Assembly (NCBI GenBank): GCA_015179045.1
Contig: WHUZ01000005.1
Span: forward strand, 1,426,001 to 1,490,000
Direction of reading: 5' to 3'
Source: Kalaharituber pfeilii
Taxonomy: Eukaryota > Ascomycota > Pezizomycetes > Pezizales > Pezizaceae
Length of the DNA stretch: 64,000 nucleotides
Position numbers and translations under genes: made by a program. Positions 33,199 to 45,448 of the stretch are shown piece by piece (position 1 is the first letter of the stretch; every line of letters starts with the position of its first letter). The notes below the pieces were generated by a model that saw only the letters and a program-made list of their open reading frames with translations, did no database searches and had not been told where the DNA came from.

Positions 33199-34860
33199 TA
33201 ATACAGTACTTGTTACTCTACAGGCATTTCCTACTCGCTTCGCATAGCTACACGCTTTAATGTTTGTTTTCAACCAACTCACACAACTCCATTTCCCAGC
33301 CACAGCCTCGAATCACCCGCTAAAGCCTCGTACAATAGCGAAATGAAAATCCGAACTCGGCACACAAAGATTTCGGTCACGAAATTCACGATTGAGAAAC
33401 TACTTGAGTTGAGCGCATCTGAATTATTACTTTACGTGACGAATGCACAAATGAGGTGGAAGAGCTTCAAAAGAGTGGGATAAAATGCTAAAAGAAAGGC
33501 TCCTGTCATTAGTTAGAAGTGTGCTGGATCAGCTTCGCCGTTATGGTAGCATAGTCAAATGCACTTTTGACTCCCCTGTCGAGTGGCGTACATTAATGCA
33601 TGCATAGCGCTTTTGAGTATTTTCCGAGTATGCTATTATTATAAGTTGCGAAGACAAAAGCAGTTCCTTTATTTTCTTGGCAATGTGAGGGTAAGCTTAT
33701 CATGGCCTAAGCAACAAGCAACAATCACCTCCTCTTTGATAAAGGGTTACTATGTCATTGCAAGAAATATTTTTACTGTACTGGCCTGTCACATTAAGGT
33801 TAGAGACAGAATCCTCCAGTATGTCCCTTGATACAGCCTTATTTACTTGTTTTTTTCTTTTTTCCTTGCTTCCGATATGGTAGGCGGCACCGCAAGTGGG
33901 GTCTAATGTAGCATCGGTGACGGGGTTCTGGTACATCGCCTCGTCCTACCGTCCCTCCTATGAATATCGTACTATTAGCAAAAAAAAAAAAAAAAAAAAA
34001 AAAATAGAAAAGAAAAAGGTGCCTTGGTTTCATACTAGGATTGAATCATATGGAGCTGGAGCATTACAGTCCACCTTTTAAAAAGATGCCGGATGACACT
34101 CTTCCCCGGCTCGGAATCGAACCGGGGTCCTCAACTCTATATACAGTATACTCTCGATATAAGGATGTGTGCGACCTGCCCCCATACAAATCATACAAAT
34201 TAAGAGTATTTTTATTACAAGAATATTCTTAGATTTTTTGCTTGGTGATGTACAAATCATCAAGATTGCATACCAACTTCCTTTCAGGCCTCACTGCATG
34301 TGGTTGGTGTGGGAACTGCCAAGCATCTGCAATATAATGCTATGAGAATATATCCCCCCGGAGGACATTCTTATATCGACAGTGTACTGTATACCTCTCC
34401 ATGGCAATGCTCTTGTAAGCTCCATTACGAGAGCCAATTTCGCTAAGCTATAGGTTAGTTCGAAGAGTTGACAATTCCCCATCCTCTTGTACCTGCCCCT
34501 TGGACCATCCCTCCTACCGCCTCTTCTACCTCGCCTATAGCCCCTCTGCCTCTAACGCAAAAGTCGACCCATGTTTTCGTCTTTGTTTCCCTCCCCATAT
34601 CTGTATTGTTTTCGTTTTGTCTGATAGATTATTGTTTTCCATTTCCTTGTACCTGAGGGCATTACCCTCATATTAACCCATTGTTTCCCGCGGTAAGAGA
34701 CTAGCGTTGTATCACTCACTATTTAGAGGGACAAATGGTATCCCTTCAAATTGAGTAGTTCTCAATTACTTTTCTTGGCAACACGCCAAATGCCAAGTAG
34801 CAATGCACCTACTTTGAGTCGCGTCTTACCAGAAACTCACCAACCTGCGATCTTCCTAAC
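33199..34860. other. Intergenic region with poly-A tract and tRNA-like relic
   Basis: No protein gene was recognised. It includes an A run of about 24 bases near 33980-34003 and the tRNA-like sequence at 34075-34165. Confidence 0.5.
34075..34165 (-). repeat. tRNA-derived relic (copy A)
   Basis: On the minus strand the sequence GACCCCGGTTCGATTCC contains a perfect pol III B box, followed by GAGCCGGGGA resembling a tRNA T arm and 3' acceptor strand. One T-stem pair is broken (C opposite A). No matching 5' acceptor strand or cloverleaf could be found upstream. GCATCTTTTT, a possible pol III terminator, follows about 25 bases later. A second copy with the same downstream text lies at 51670-51755, so this is more likely a tRNA-derived repeat (SINE-like) than a working tRNA. 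Confidence 0.55.
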
Positions 34861-37800
34861 ATGTCTTCTGAGCAGGACGACGATGATTTGGACCTTATTG
34901 TGAGAGGATATAGCAAGCCAAAGTCAGTTCAACAAGCTAAAAAACAGGAGAGAGGTAAATTGTCACATATAATGTTTAAAATGGAGCAATTATTTGAGCT
35001 GGGGTTGCTGAGAGATCACTGTTTTGGTTCGCATAGAGGTTATAGTGCTATCGGGGTCGGAGACGGAGTCAGCGACGGAGTACGAGACGGCGTGCACTGA
35101 CGATGATGATCTGGATGCGCCCGTGCGAGGGAAGGTAAAAACCGACCAATTTAAAACCCGCTACCCAAAGCAAAGCAAAGGCCAATGCGGGGAAGCTCAG
35201 CCGAAGGCTATCCCGCATGTCCAAACCGATGGTGGTAGCACAGATGATGAGCCAGAGGTCCGAAAAAGGCCCCATGGACATGGAGGAGGCAAAAAAATTA
35301 TAATGACAGATGATGAGGAGGAGGATGGGTATGAGAAGTGGAGACATGAGAGGGCTGCGGAGACAAAGAAAAGGCCGGTGGCCAAAGGTGGTGAAGATGA
35401 GAGGTTAGGAGCGGGGGTGAAGAAACAGAGGTTAGATGTGGAGAAAAGCGGTATGCCTATGGTAGGACAACGGAAGGCTGGGAGAGCTGAGCGCCAGCAG
35501 AAGGTGGTAGGGGTGAGGTCGGCGGCCAAAGGTAGCTAGGCAACTGTTCTCCAGCTGTTTGTCTCATGTGGATTATTATCTGATCCAATAATTGAGGTAG
35601 TCACAAAAAGGTATTATGATGGCGATGAAGATGAAATGGATGACACCTTATCACAAGTGCCAGAACGTGTACAGAAGCGTAAGGAAATCATCGACCTTGC
35701 TCACAAAACGCTTGATGAGATGGCGGCACTCAAACTCCCGCCAACTTACGAAGATGTTGATTTTTCGGATGATGAACAATTGGCACTACCCCCAGGCTCA
35801 TTCATTTGTTTCAAAATTCCCGCTAATAAGTACCATAGGAAGAATTAGCCGAGCGCCCATCGTTTCCAAACCTCACCCCTCCAGGGAAGTATGAGGACAT
35901 CCACCTGAACACCTCCCTCGGTGTAATCCCGGCTCCAATCGCGCAATGGCTCCGCGAATATCAAGTCAAAGGTACTCAATTCCTGCATGAAAAGTTCGTG
36001 TACCAGCGAGGCGGCATCCTAGGGGATGATATGGGCCTGGGGAAGACAGTGCAAGTAATAGCATTCTTGACTGCTGCATTTGGAAAGACAGGGGACGAGA
36101 GGGACAAGAAACGGATAAGAAAAATGAGGAGGCTGGGGGACCCAGACGAGGTGTGGTATCCGAGGGTGCTGATTGTGTGTCCGGGAACGCTGATGGAGAA
36201 TTGGAAAAACGAGCTGGATACGGTATGTTTATCCATAATTTTCAAACGGGAAACTCTTTGGCTGAATTTTGCACTGGAAGTGGGGATGGTGGACATACGA
36301 CATTTACCACGGGAGCAAAGATGAGAAGGAAGGGGCACTGAGGGCAGCTCAGAATGGGCTATGTGAAATTATGATAACAACTTACACTACATATAAGAAT
36401 AACAAGGATTTAATTAACCAGATCCCCTGGGATTGTGTTATTGCAGATGAATGTCACATCATTAAAGGTTGCTTCCATTAGCTGTTACCCTGAACCTGCT
36501 CCCACACCTGCTCACTGAATTACAGAACGCAAATCAGACATTACCAAAGCTATGAATGAAATCAACGCCCTCTGCCGAATCGGACTCACTGGTACTGCCC
36601 TACAAAACAAATACGAAGAACTCTGGACCCTCCTCAATTGGTGCAATCCCGGTAGTGTGGGCCCTGCTAACGTCTGGAACAAAACAATCTCCCGCCCACT
36701 CAAACTCGGCCAAGCCCACGATGCCACCAACCGACAGCTCGGCAACGCCCGACGCATCGCATACCAACTAGTCACAAACCTCCTACCTCGCATGTTCCTC
36801 CGGAGAATGAAGTCACTTATTGCAGATCAGCTTCCGGAGAAGTCTGACCGCGTGGTATTTTGTCCACTGACAAAGACGCAAGCAGAGGCATATGAGAATT
36901 TTTGTGAGAGTGATGTGGTCACATTAGTGAAGTACTCGACAGCGAAGTGTGATTGTGGCAGTGAGAAGAAGAGGGGATTTTGTTGTTATCAGGAGACGGA
37001 GGATGGGCGACATTGGAGAGAGTTGGTATTTCCATGTATTCAGAATGTGTTGAAGTTGTGTAACCATATTGCGAATTGGATACCGCGTGAGTTGCTGAAT
37101 TCGTTTTAATTGTGGGTGCATTTGCTTATTTTGCTTATAATCATGTGTAGTCAATGAAGAACCGCCGGACAAAAGAGCGGAGAAGTTGGAGTGGCTCCAG
37201 ACTTGTCTCCCAGATGATTGGGAGAGAATTATGAAGCGGTCGCCGCTCGAAAATTATATGGACCCTGAGCTGTGCGGGAAATGGATTGTATGTTATTCTG
37301 TGTGCTCCTTTTGGCAATCTCCCATTTGGAGCAAATTCTAACCAGAATAGCTGCAGATTCTTCAAAAACTTCTCAACTTTTGGCACACAAACGGAGACAA
37401 AGTTCTCATCTTTTCCTACTCAATCAAGCTCCTTGATATCTTGCGGTGTTTGTTCACCAATACCTCCTACAACGTCGAATACCTAGATGGCAAGATGTCA
37501 CTCGAAGACCGTTTGTCTCCTACACCCATCCCACCCCCCACTTCAACACTAAACTAGTGCTAACTTTCCCATAGGTGTCCGCGCTGTCTCCACTTTCAAC
37601 ACCTCGCCCCTGTCCTTCATCTTTCTCATCTCCACTCGCGCCGGCGGCATGGGTCTCAATATCACCAGCGCCAACAAAGTCGTCATCTTCGATCCCAGCT
37701 GGAACCCGTCCCATGATCTCCAAGCGCAAGACCGCGCATACCGCATTGGTCAGCGGCGGGACGTTGAAGTCTTCCGTCTCGTGTCCGCAGGAACAATAGA

Positions 37801-38869
37801 GGAAGTTGTGTATGCGAGGCAGATATACAAGCAGCAACAAGCAAATATCGGTTACGGGGCCAGCACTGAAAGAAGGTATTTCACCGGTGTGATGGGTGAA
37901 GAAGGGAGGAAGGGTGAGTTATTCGGATTGGTGAATATGTTCACGTTTCATGGGAATGATGATGGTGGGGGGGTTGGTGGGATGTTAGTGAAGGATGTGG
38001 TGAATAAAACGAATGTGGCGGAGGGGAGGATGGGGGTGAGAGTCATTGGATTTGATGCAAGTAAATTGGAAGAAGGGGACGAGGACCTCTCAATTCCAGC
38101 GGGGAGTGGGGATGAGGATGATGACCCAGTGAGTCAGTTGGAGGCTTTAGCGACGGGGAAGGGGGGAAAGAAGAAACTAAATGGGGGCGCTGGTGGCACT
38201 AGGAGTAACAAACTGAACCCAATCCAAGCAATTCTTTCTGCCGCAGGAGTACACTATACGCATGAAAATAGCGAGGTTATTGGGTCTTCCGCCATCGAAG
38301 CACAAATCTCCAGGAGGGCACTCGAAGGTACGCATGATCAGCACCTTGGCGAGATCCCTGCCTTTGGGACGTCCAGACGGGAATCGGCAACCCCGGCCGC
38401 ACCAGGCAGCACCATTGAAGTAGCAGGCCAGGATGATGAGGAGGACACAGTAGTATTAGACGGAGTCAAGTATAGGTTTCGTCCGCCGGAGGATGTGAAG
38501 AGGCGCCAGTTTTGCTCAATGGCGAAGATGTTTGGATTTGAGTCCGTGCAGGAATTTGCGTTGGTGGTGGAAGGGTGGACGCCGGCACAGAGAAGGAAGG
38601 CGTTGGAGAGGTTTTATAGGTTATTAAGAGACAGGAGAGAGGCAAGGGAGAGAGGGGAGGGGGACGGGGAGGGGGATGCAAAGGACAGAAAGGAAGTGAA
38701 AGCAGTGGAAGTGGAGAAAGAGGAGAAGAAGAGAAAAGAGAAGAAGGAGAGTAAAGAGGCGGCTACCATTGATGAGAAAGGCGCGAAGGATGATGATGCG
38801 GACGCTACGGATCCCGGAGAGGGAGTAGATTATGAGGACGAGGGCGACGATGATGACCTGGAGTTATGA
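34861..38869 (+). CDS. SNF2-family ATPase of the ERCC6L2 (Rad26-like) type
   Basis: Nine exons (34861-34954, 35037-35531, 35601-35807, 35849-36222, 36281-36467, 36526-37086, 37151-37287, 37357-37510, 37575-38869) join in phase to 1167 residues. The third intron is only 41 nt; an alternative acceptor at 35884 would also keep the frame. Helicase motifs are [20 protein letters not shown] near residue 320 (Walker A), DECH near 446, [38 protein letters not shown] and QDRAYRIGQ near 788. After the motor come KRYF-like [22 protein letters not shown] and [18 protein letters not shown], the region that sets ERCC6L2 apart from CSB/Rad26. Human ERCC6L2 acts in DNA break repair, so a repair role is inferred. 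A short cysteine cluster ([13 protein letters not shown]) sits between the two RecA lobes. The C-terminus is acidic. Confidence 0.9.
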
Positions 38870-39614
38870 TATAGGGTATGGCAGAAGTGCTTCCATATCC
38901 ATCCCTTTGCTGTTGTATATTGTCTCTTTTGGTGCCTTTTTGGTCTTAGTATCTTGGTCCGGTTATAGAGTTTGGGTGTCCTTGGGAAGATAATCGGGTT
39001 TTTGGTGTTGTTTTGTTTTGTTTATTTTGTACATCATAGTTGTTAGCTAATTTGTAAGACTTATCGTCCACTAAAATTTGGAGTAGGTAGGAAAAAAGGG
39101 TGGTCTCTTGAGTATGATATATTTTTCGTATATGTTAACTGTACTTCCAAGTGCATACTCTCAAAAGCAGGCAGCTGGTTCGATTAGTCAATAGTACAAA
39201 AAGTAGCTTCACTGATTGATACTCATCGCAGGCATCTATGCCACCCATGAGTAACACAGAACATATATAAGGTGGCATGTTTACTATAAGGCATGGAACC
39301 GTTTGAACAGGTTCGTTATCAAAAATAGACTTGATATAGTATATGTATTCAATCGACACTGAAAAACATATTAAGGACTATCAATAGCTTCTGGCTACCG
39401 AGCTTTTCAGAAATTAAAAAAAAATAAGAAAAATTGTGGTGAGAACAAGAGACAAGGGTATTTTGAAGAACAGAAACTGAACAAAAGAAATAACATACTA
39501 CATTATTGTGAAACTATATCAGTATAATGTCCTATATAAGAGCCACCGTGGCCTATACCCATTGCTTTTTTTATTTTTATTTTTTGGACTCATGCGAAGC
39601 TGGGATATTGATAA
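38870..39614. other. Intergenic region between ERCC6L2-like gene and DUF202 gene
   Basis: AT-rich convergent 3' ends. No feature recognised. Confidence 0.5.
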
Positions 39615-40583
39615 TTAAGTTTCGATTGTTTTTGGGCGGGCAATTAGAACAACCACCAAACTGGCAATAATTAACTGGTGTATGTGAGATAACCAATTCA
39701 GACCAGCGCGGGAAGTAGGCAGACGAACCAATAAGGCTATTAAGGAAACAGCAAATATACTTCCTCTGCTAGCGGGAAACTTTCCCTTTAAAAGCCACCC
39801 TTGGGATTCGTAATATCTACAGCATAAAAAATATAATCAGAGCAGGTTAGGCCAAGAATGTGAACAGAGATGTGAGTATTGAGAAGGGTATATCTACCGT
39901 TGAGCACCAAAAGCCAGCACAATAATTGAAATTCCTAGAAAGGTTGCGCCCAGTGATTTTCCCATGTGGGCAAGAATATTATCCCCACCTAGGAAATGGT
40001 CGTCAGCGGAATCAGAATATGCATCTCGGGGATGTGGAACAAACTTGAGGTGCTGGAAGGCTCCATAACTGCGCTTAGTCTATTGCCCAACAGTGTCAGT
40101 GGCGCCTCTTACTCACGACAACAGGGTATGGGGTAATGCCTGAAAAGCTGCGTTACCGCGATTCCTTATGGGTGCATTAGAGGTCAGTCGGACAAAACAA
40201 TGACTGGAGGAAGAACTAGATACCTATAGAAGCAAACGCCAGAGATGTTCGTAGCCATGCCAGAAATGTTCGCTCTATATGGAAGTGTGCGTTTTCGTCA
40301 GTGCTTCGATTCAGCTGTGAGAGGTGAAGTAAACAGCGCTACCTAAAGCTAGGTGATCTCTTGCAACACTGCCCTTGTTTTCCAGCTCAATGGCACCAAA
40401 TTTGCCCAAGAATGTAGGTGTCTTCACATTGAAACCTTTTCTGCGCGGTGCATTCTCGGCAGTTGGTGGTGATGTGTGCGTCTCGCTACAGGGACCGACC
40501 GACGCAGGTGCAGCTATTTGGCTTTGCTCTTGATTGTGCGCAGTATCTGCCTCGCAGGCCCTGGATGGGCGTTGACGGGACAT
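39615..40583 (-). CDS. DUF202-domain integral membrane protein
   Basis: Five exons (40583-40343, 40274-40224, 40164-40113, 40068-39898, 39816-39615) join in phase to 238 residues. The hydrophilic N-terminus is Ser/Pro-rich. The DUF202 signature runs across exon joints: LENKGSVARDHLALERTFLA, then WLRTSLAFASIGIAVTQLFR. A second membrane span is SLGATFLGISIIVLAFGAQR, followed by YYESQGWLLKGKFPASRGS. A third hydrophobic stretch near the end (IIASLVVVLIA) gives three spans. The family (bacterial YidH relatives, common in fungi) has no settled function; vacuolar or plasma-membrane roles have been suggested for some members. The second and third coding exons are about 50 nt each, so the gene is easy to miss. 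Confidence 0.88.
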
Positions 40584-42363
40584 GTGGACTGGCTAGCTAT
40601 AGTAACCAGCTCAATGACGTGATTGGCAAGAAGAAGGAAGATCGATCTCTGCTGGGATGGTTCGGTGGAGGAGCAAAAACGTTGTGATATGAATTAAATA
40701 CGAGGACTACAGTTGCTCGTACACAGAGCAGGTCATGCGCCTATGGGCCGGAGAGAGCTAAGCTTTCTGGATAAGATTGATGGTGTGAACCTTGTCCCAA
40801 CCGGGCATATGCTAGGCCCCTTGACTGAGGGCCCTCTCGCATTTGAGATCATACATGTACCATCCAAGCGGGCATGATCTTTCCGTGAGGCCAATGCTAC
40901 TAGTAGCATCATACGCCTTTGAGTGGGAGACGATACTGGCTTGGTTATTTTGTGTGCACAGTGTTAGATCCCTGCATGAGAGGGGCCGTTGCATATGCAG
41001 CACGAAATGTGGCTCACGACGAAGGTGTATCTAATGCTGGATGCGGCCAGCCATATAGATAATCAGCGACGTCAGGGTGGTGGTCACCTGACATATGCGC
41101 CAAGAGGGGGGTTGAGGACACTGATATCTGTGGCGACGGGTACTTACATCAAACTTGGCCGCCGTCGACATAATCCCACATACTAGTGACTCGTATGTGT
41201 GTATGCTCGTGTGCGTTACTTCTTCTGCTGCTGGTAATTGTGCCCTTACGCTTGTGTATGTTGCTTCTTCCACTGGTGATAAGTTGCTTCCAAATTCCTG
41301 TCATGTCGGGTCGTGTCATGTCATGTCATATCGTGCCGTGTCGTGTAGCATTAGTTAAGTAATAGACCACAATTGCAGTAGTGAGTGTCAGTAGCTTCAT
41401 TGGCTCCAACGTTGCAGGTACTCCCTCATATATCTTTATTATCAGTATAAATACGGAGTGTCAGCTCGGTCGGGCAAAGTCTCACACGTCGTCATAGTCC
41501 CATCTCGCTGCTTCCCCTTCTTTCCTACTATATATGTAGGATTCCGTGGGTATTTTCCTGGCTCATTGTTTCTCCAGCTGACGTAGGATCTCTGTAAGAC
41601 TATATAAAGACTGTTCTGAGACAGTGCCTTCGACAGTAGGGAGTCCTCCATTGGGTATGCCATTCTTTCTAATCAACTTACAACTATCACAGCAACGATG
41701 TCTAGCTCTACATCCTTTCCGTTTTCTGTTTCCTTGAACCCGTGGAGCAGTGAGTGGAGGGCATCGATGCTCTGCGGAACGGCATGGACGCCAGGATGAT
41801 GCTGGGACGCTGTGTTAGGCACGGCGTCGTGGTGGGGCACGAGCACCTGAGGCTCCGTCAGCCATGACGGGTCAGGCCAGAGGTGCCTATGCTAGCATAC
41901 CAGAGGACACTGGATGCTGCCACTTGCGGGTGTCTTACCCCACCGCACAGCCTCCACAGGTTGCACTTGTTCATTTTTGTATTATTCTGCAGAGCTGCAA
42001 CCCAATCCAGTGCGCCATAGCCTTCCCCGCACGAAGTCAATTCAAGTAATATTTGCTTGCACAACCTTGGAGAGGAAATCTGCAAGCTCATGGGCGGTGG
42101 TTTAACGTTCCCATCACATTCCATCCACAAGTTTGCTGTTGCGACATCCATTTACAGCCCCCAAGCTTACGTTGAAAGTCCCAAGTTTCCAATTTCAAGT
42201 GGAAGTAGAAAGCTTCAGACTAGCCGCCGACCTGCTTGAGCTCGCGATAAGAAGAGCTGCTTTCAATTCTGACAGATCAAGTAACAAACCCTAATTCCTC
42301 CTCAACCATCGTGAGGCTGACCATTATGTGTAACTTTTTAGCTTGTTTAATCTCCTCTACAAC
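40584..42363. other. Gene-poor region upstream of the HeLo NLR
   Basis: About 1.8 kb with no recognisable gene. It contains a short GTCAT/GTCGT microsatellite at about 41296-41345. The right end must hold the NLR promoter. Confidence 0.5.
41296..41345. repeat. Imperfect GTCAT/GTCGT microsatellite
   Basis: Runs of the pentamer GTCAT and variants GTCGT and GTGCC are visible for about 45 bp. No other feature is attached to it. Confidence 0.7.
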
Positions 42364-45300
42364 ATGGAATTAGCAGCCTCTGCTGCCGGACTGGCCGGAC
42401 TTGCTGGACTGACGCTACAACTGGCCCAAGTTGCTCGAGATTGTGCCAACATTTATTCTGGAGTGAAAGAAGCTGGCTACACACATGACTCCATATTGCA
42501 CAGTCTCCGGACAGAAGGGCTTCGGCTGAAGCGGTGGGAGCAAGCTTGGGGACTAGATGCTGGCAACACCCTCCAACTTCTTGATCCTAATGACGAGCGG
42601 TATAGATATGCGGCAGCTGGCCTAGCGAGAATTGTTCATGTATTTACCAAGATCGCCGAGTTACAATCAAAATATCAAATCGAGCCTGAAACGAATAAGA
42701 GAATACGTGACCGTCTTGGAGTCGGCAAACTATTCCCTAGGTCCCGTTCTAAATCTCCAAATCCAGCAAATGCTTCAATGCCTACGCTAAGCCATAGTGA
42801 CCTCTGTCTTTTGGAAAACCCAAAGACCCTCACCAGTACCCAATTGCTTCCAGGCCTACAAGAAGAGATTGCCTCCCTAAGTAGCATTGCGCAGAAAGTA
42901 CAGCAGTCTCTGTCTATATACCGCAAGCTGCGTTGGGCTGGCATGGACAAGGCAAATTGTAACGAACTGGTAGGCCAGCTGAAGGAGTATATAGATGGCC
43001 TCTTCAATGTATTACCACCCGATTCCACTCCTGTCAGTGTACCCCAGCCTCAAACCGTACCCAAGATACGGCTTAGTTTATCTTTCAATATTCCATTCAA
43101 TATTTCCGATGTTCGGCGGAATCCAGATTTTGTTGAAAGGGAATGTCTTTTTGAGCAGCTAGCACATGAGATAGATGAAGGCAGGGCTGCAATGAATATT
43201 ACTCAAATAGTACTTCACGGTATGGGAGGTATGGGGAAGACGCAGATTGCATTGGAGTATGTTTATCGCCACCACAAAGACTATTCATCCGTGTTTTGGA
43301 TCAATGCATCTAGCGAGCAGACAACAAAAACTAGTTTTATTCAAATTATGGAGCAATTAATTGAGTATCATGCCATACTCTTAGATGAGCCGGATTACAA
43401 ACATATTGGTAGTCTCCTTGGTATGGCAGGCAAGCTCGACTCGGTGGGACTTTTTAGTACAGAAAAACCAGAAGAAGAGCAACATGTTATCAAAGCTGTG
43501 AAGAAATGGTTAACTGCTAAACAGAACGACAAATGGCTACTTGTATTCGACAATCTGGATGACCTGGAATCTTTCGACATAAATGATTACATTCCATCAT
43601 GTAACTTTGGGACTGTAATTATTACTAGCAGAAGACGTGGGAGTACACAGGGCCGAAGGGGCTTAGAGGTACATCAAATGCAGAATCATGAAGCAGAAAA
43701 GTTACTTTCGACCAGTGCAGGATTAGATTTGGGAAGCCTAACTCCTGAGGGTAAGTGCATAAAATTCTTAACATAGTTCACTAATTAATCTAAGTATAGA
43801 ATGCAAATTTGAGAAAGCAGCAGCAGCAGCAATTGTGGAAAAACTTGGATACCTTCCCCTTGCCATAGCTCAGGCTGGAGCATATATCAACATTCAGCAA
43901 TGTTTATTCAGTCATTATCTCAGAGAGTACGAGATAAATGCCAATCGCCTTTTGAGCAGGAAATGGAAAGTAGGAAAGGATGATAGATCTGTCTTCGCTA
44001 CATGGGAGTTATCATTCAATGCAATCAAGAATCAAAATCCGAAAGCTGCAGAGCTGTTATCCTTATGTGCATTTCTTGACAATAATGACATATGCGAGGA
44101 GTTTCTGAGGCGAGGAATGAAATTAGCAATAAATGGTAGACAATCATTTTTCTTACTTGACTAATATTATTACAGAATATAAAATTTGTACTTACATATC
44201 ACTATAGATACAAGCTTAGCCGATTCAATCCACCTACTATTCTCATACTCGATTGCTAAGCGGACGGAGAAATATGATAGTTTCAATATCCACCCACTAG
44301 TTCACCTTTGCATTCAATGGAAACTGGAGATGGGGCCTGACAAATATCAAGAAATGGCTATTAAGGCTTTTCTTATGGTCACATCTGGAATCGCTGTTCC
44401 TGAAGACAGAGAACGTGAGGTCAGTGACTGGATCTTCGAGCGGCGAAACTTGCCGCATGTTTTTGCTGTAGAAAGGCAAATGAAGTTTCTACCATTGGAA
44501 AAGGAGGAGTCACTGGCAGCCTTGGATACTCTCCGCAGCGTCTACCAAGACCATGGTCATTATAGAAAGGCAGAAGAAATGTGTAAGGTTATATTGGCCA
44601 CAAGGGAGAAGTTGGGCGCCGACCATCCAAGCACCGTCGATACTATCAACAATATAGCAGTAGTATATAAACAGCAAGGGAAATATAGCCAGGCGCTGGA
44701 GCTGTATCAGCGGACATTAGCAGGGCGTGAAAAATCACTGGGTGTTGACCATCCAAGCACCCTTGATACTGTCCACGGCATGGCAATAGTATATGAAGAG
44801 CAAGGGAAATATAGCCAGGCACTGGAGCTGTATCAGCGGGCATTAGCAGGGTATGAAAAATCACTGGGTGTTGACCATCCAAGCACCCTTCAAACTGTCA
44901 ACAACATGGCAAATGTATATATGCAGCAAGGGAAATATAGCCAGGCACTGGAGCTGTATCAGCGGGCATTAGCAGGGTGTGAAAAATCACTGGGTGTTGA
45001 CTATCCAAGCACCCTTGGGATTGTCAACAACATGGCAAATTTATATGAAGAGCAAGGAAAATATAGCCAGGCGCTAGAGCTGTATCAGCGGGCATTAGCA
45101 GGGTGTGAAAAATCACTGGGTGTTGACCATCCAAGCACCCTTGGGATTGTCAACAACATGGCAAATATATATGAAAAGCAAGGAAAATATAGCCAGGCGC
45201 TAGAGCTGTGTCAGCGGGCATTAGCAGGGTATGAAAAATCACTGGGTGTTGACCATCCAAGCACCCTTGATACTGTCCACAACATGGCAGTACTATATGA

Positions 45301-45448
45301 AAATCAAGAGAAATATAGTCAGGCACTGGAGCTATATCAGCGGGCATTAGCAGGAAGGGAAAAAGCACTGGGCACCGATCATCCATATACTGTTTGGAGT
45401 ATGAAGGGCGTGGAAGATTGTCAGGCTGCTCTGAAGTTAACAAATTAG
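42364..45448 (+). CDS. Intact NLR: HeLo domain, NB-ARC ATPase, TPR repeats
   Basis: Exons 42364-43750, 43800-44135 and 44208-45448 join in phase to 987 residues. The N-terminus (AASAAGLAGLAGLTLQLAQV, then LRTEGLRLKRWEQAWGLD) matches the HeLo domain, the membrane-toxic cell-death domain first described in HET-s. The NB-ARC part has Walker A HGMGGMGKTQIALEY near residue 286, Walker B WLLVFDNLDDL near 390, the sensor-like FGTVIITSRRRG, LGYLPLAIAQAGAYI, and the MHD-like FNIHPLVHLCIQW. Seven 42-residue TPR units (GVDHPSTLxTVxNMAxxYExQ, GKYSQALELYQRALAGxEKS) fill residues about 690-980. Fungal proteins of this build detect non-self and trigger cell death; the ligand is unknown. An ATG at 42343 would add seven residues. 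No partner gene with an amyloid motif was seen nearby. Confidence 0.94.
44600..45400 (+). repeat. Near-identical 126-bp tandem repeats encoding the TPR array
   Basis: About six copies of a 126-bp unit recur in frame. Each contains AAATATAGCCAGGC, CTGTATCAGCGGGCATTAG and CACTGGGTGTTGACCATCC. Silent positions are almost as well conserved as coding ones, so the copies have recently been duplicated or homogenised. The first and last units are more diverged. Confidence 0.9.

Noticed and set aside
34098..34165. Working tRNA gene on the minus strand
   Set aside because: The B box is perfect, but one T-stem pair is broken and no A box, anticodon arm or 5' acceptor strand could be matched upstream. 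The shared flank with 51670 argues for a repeat.
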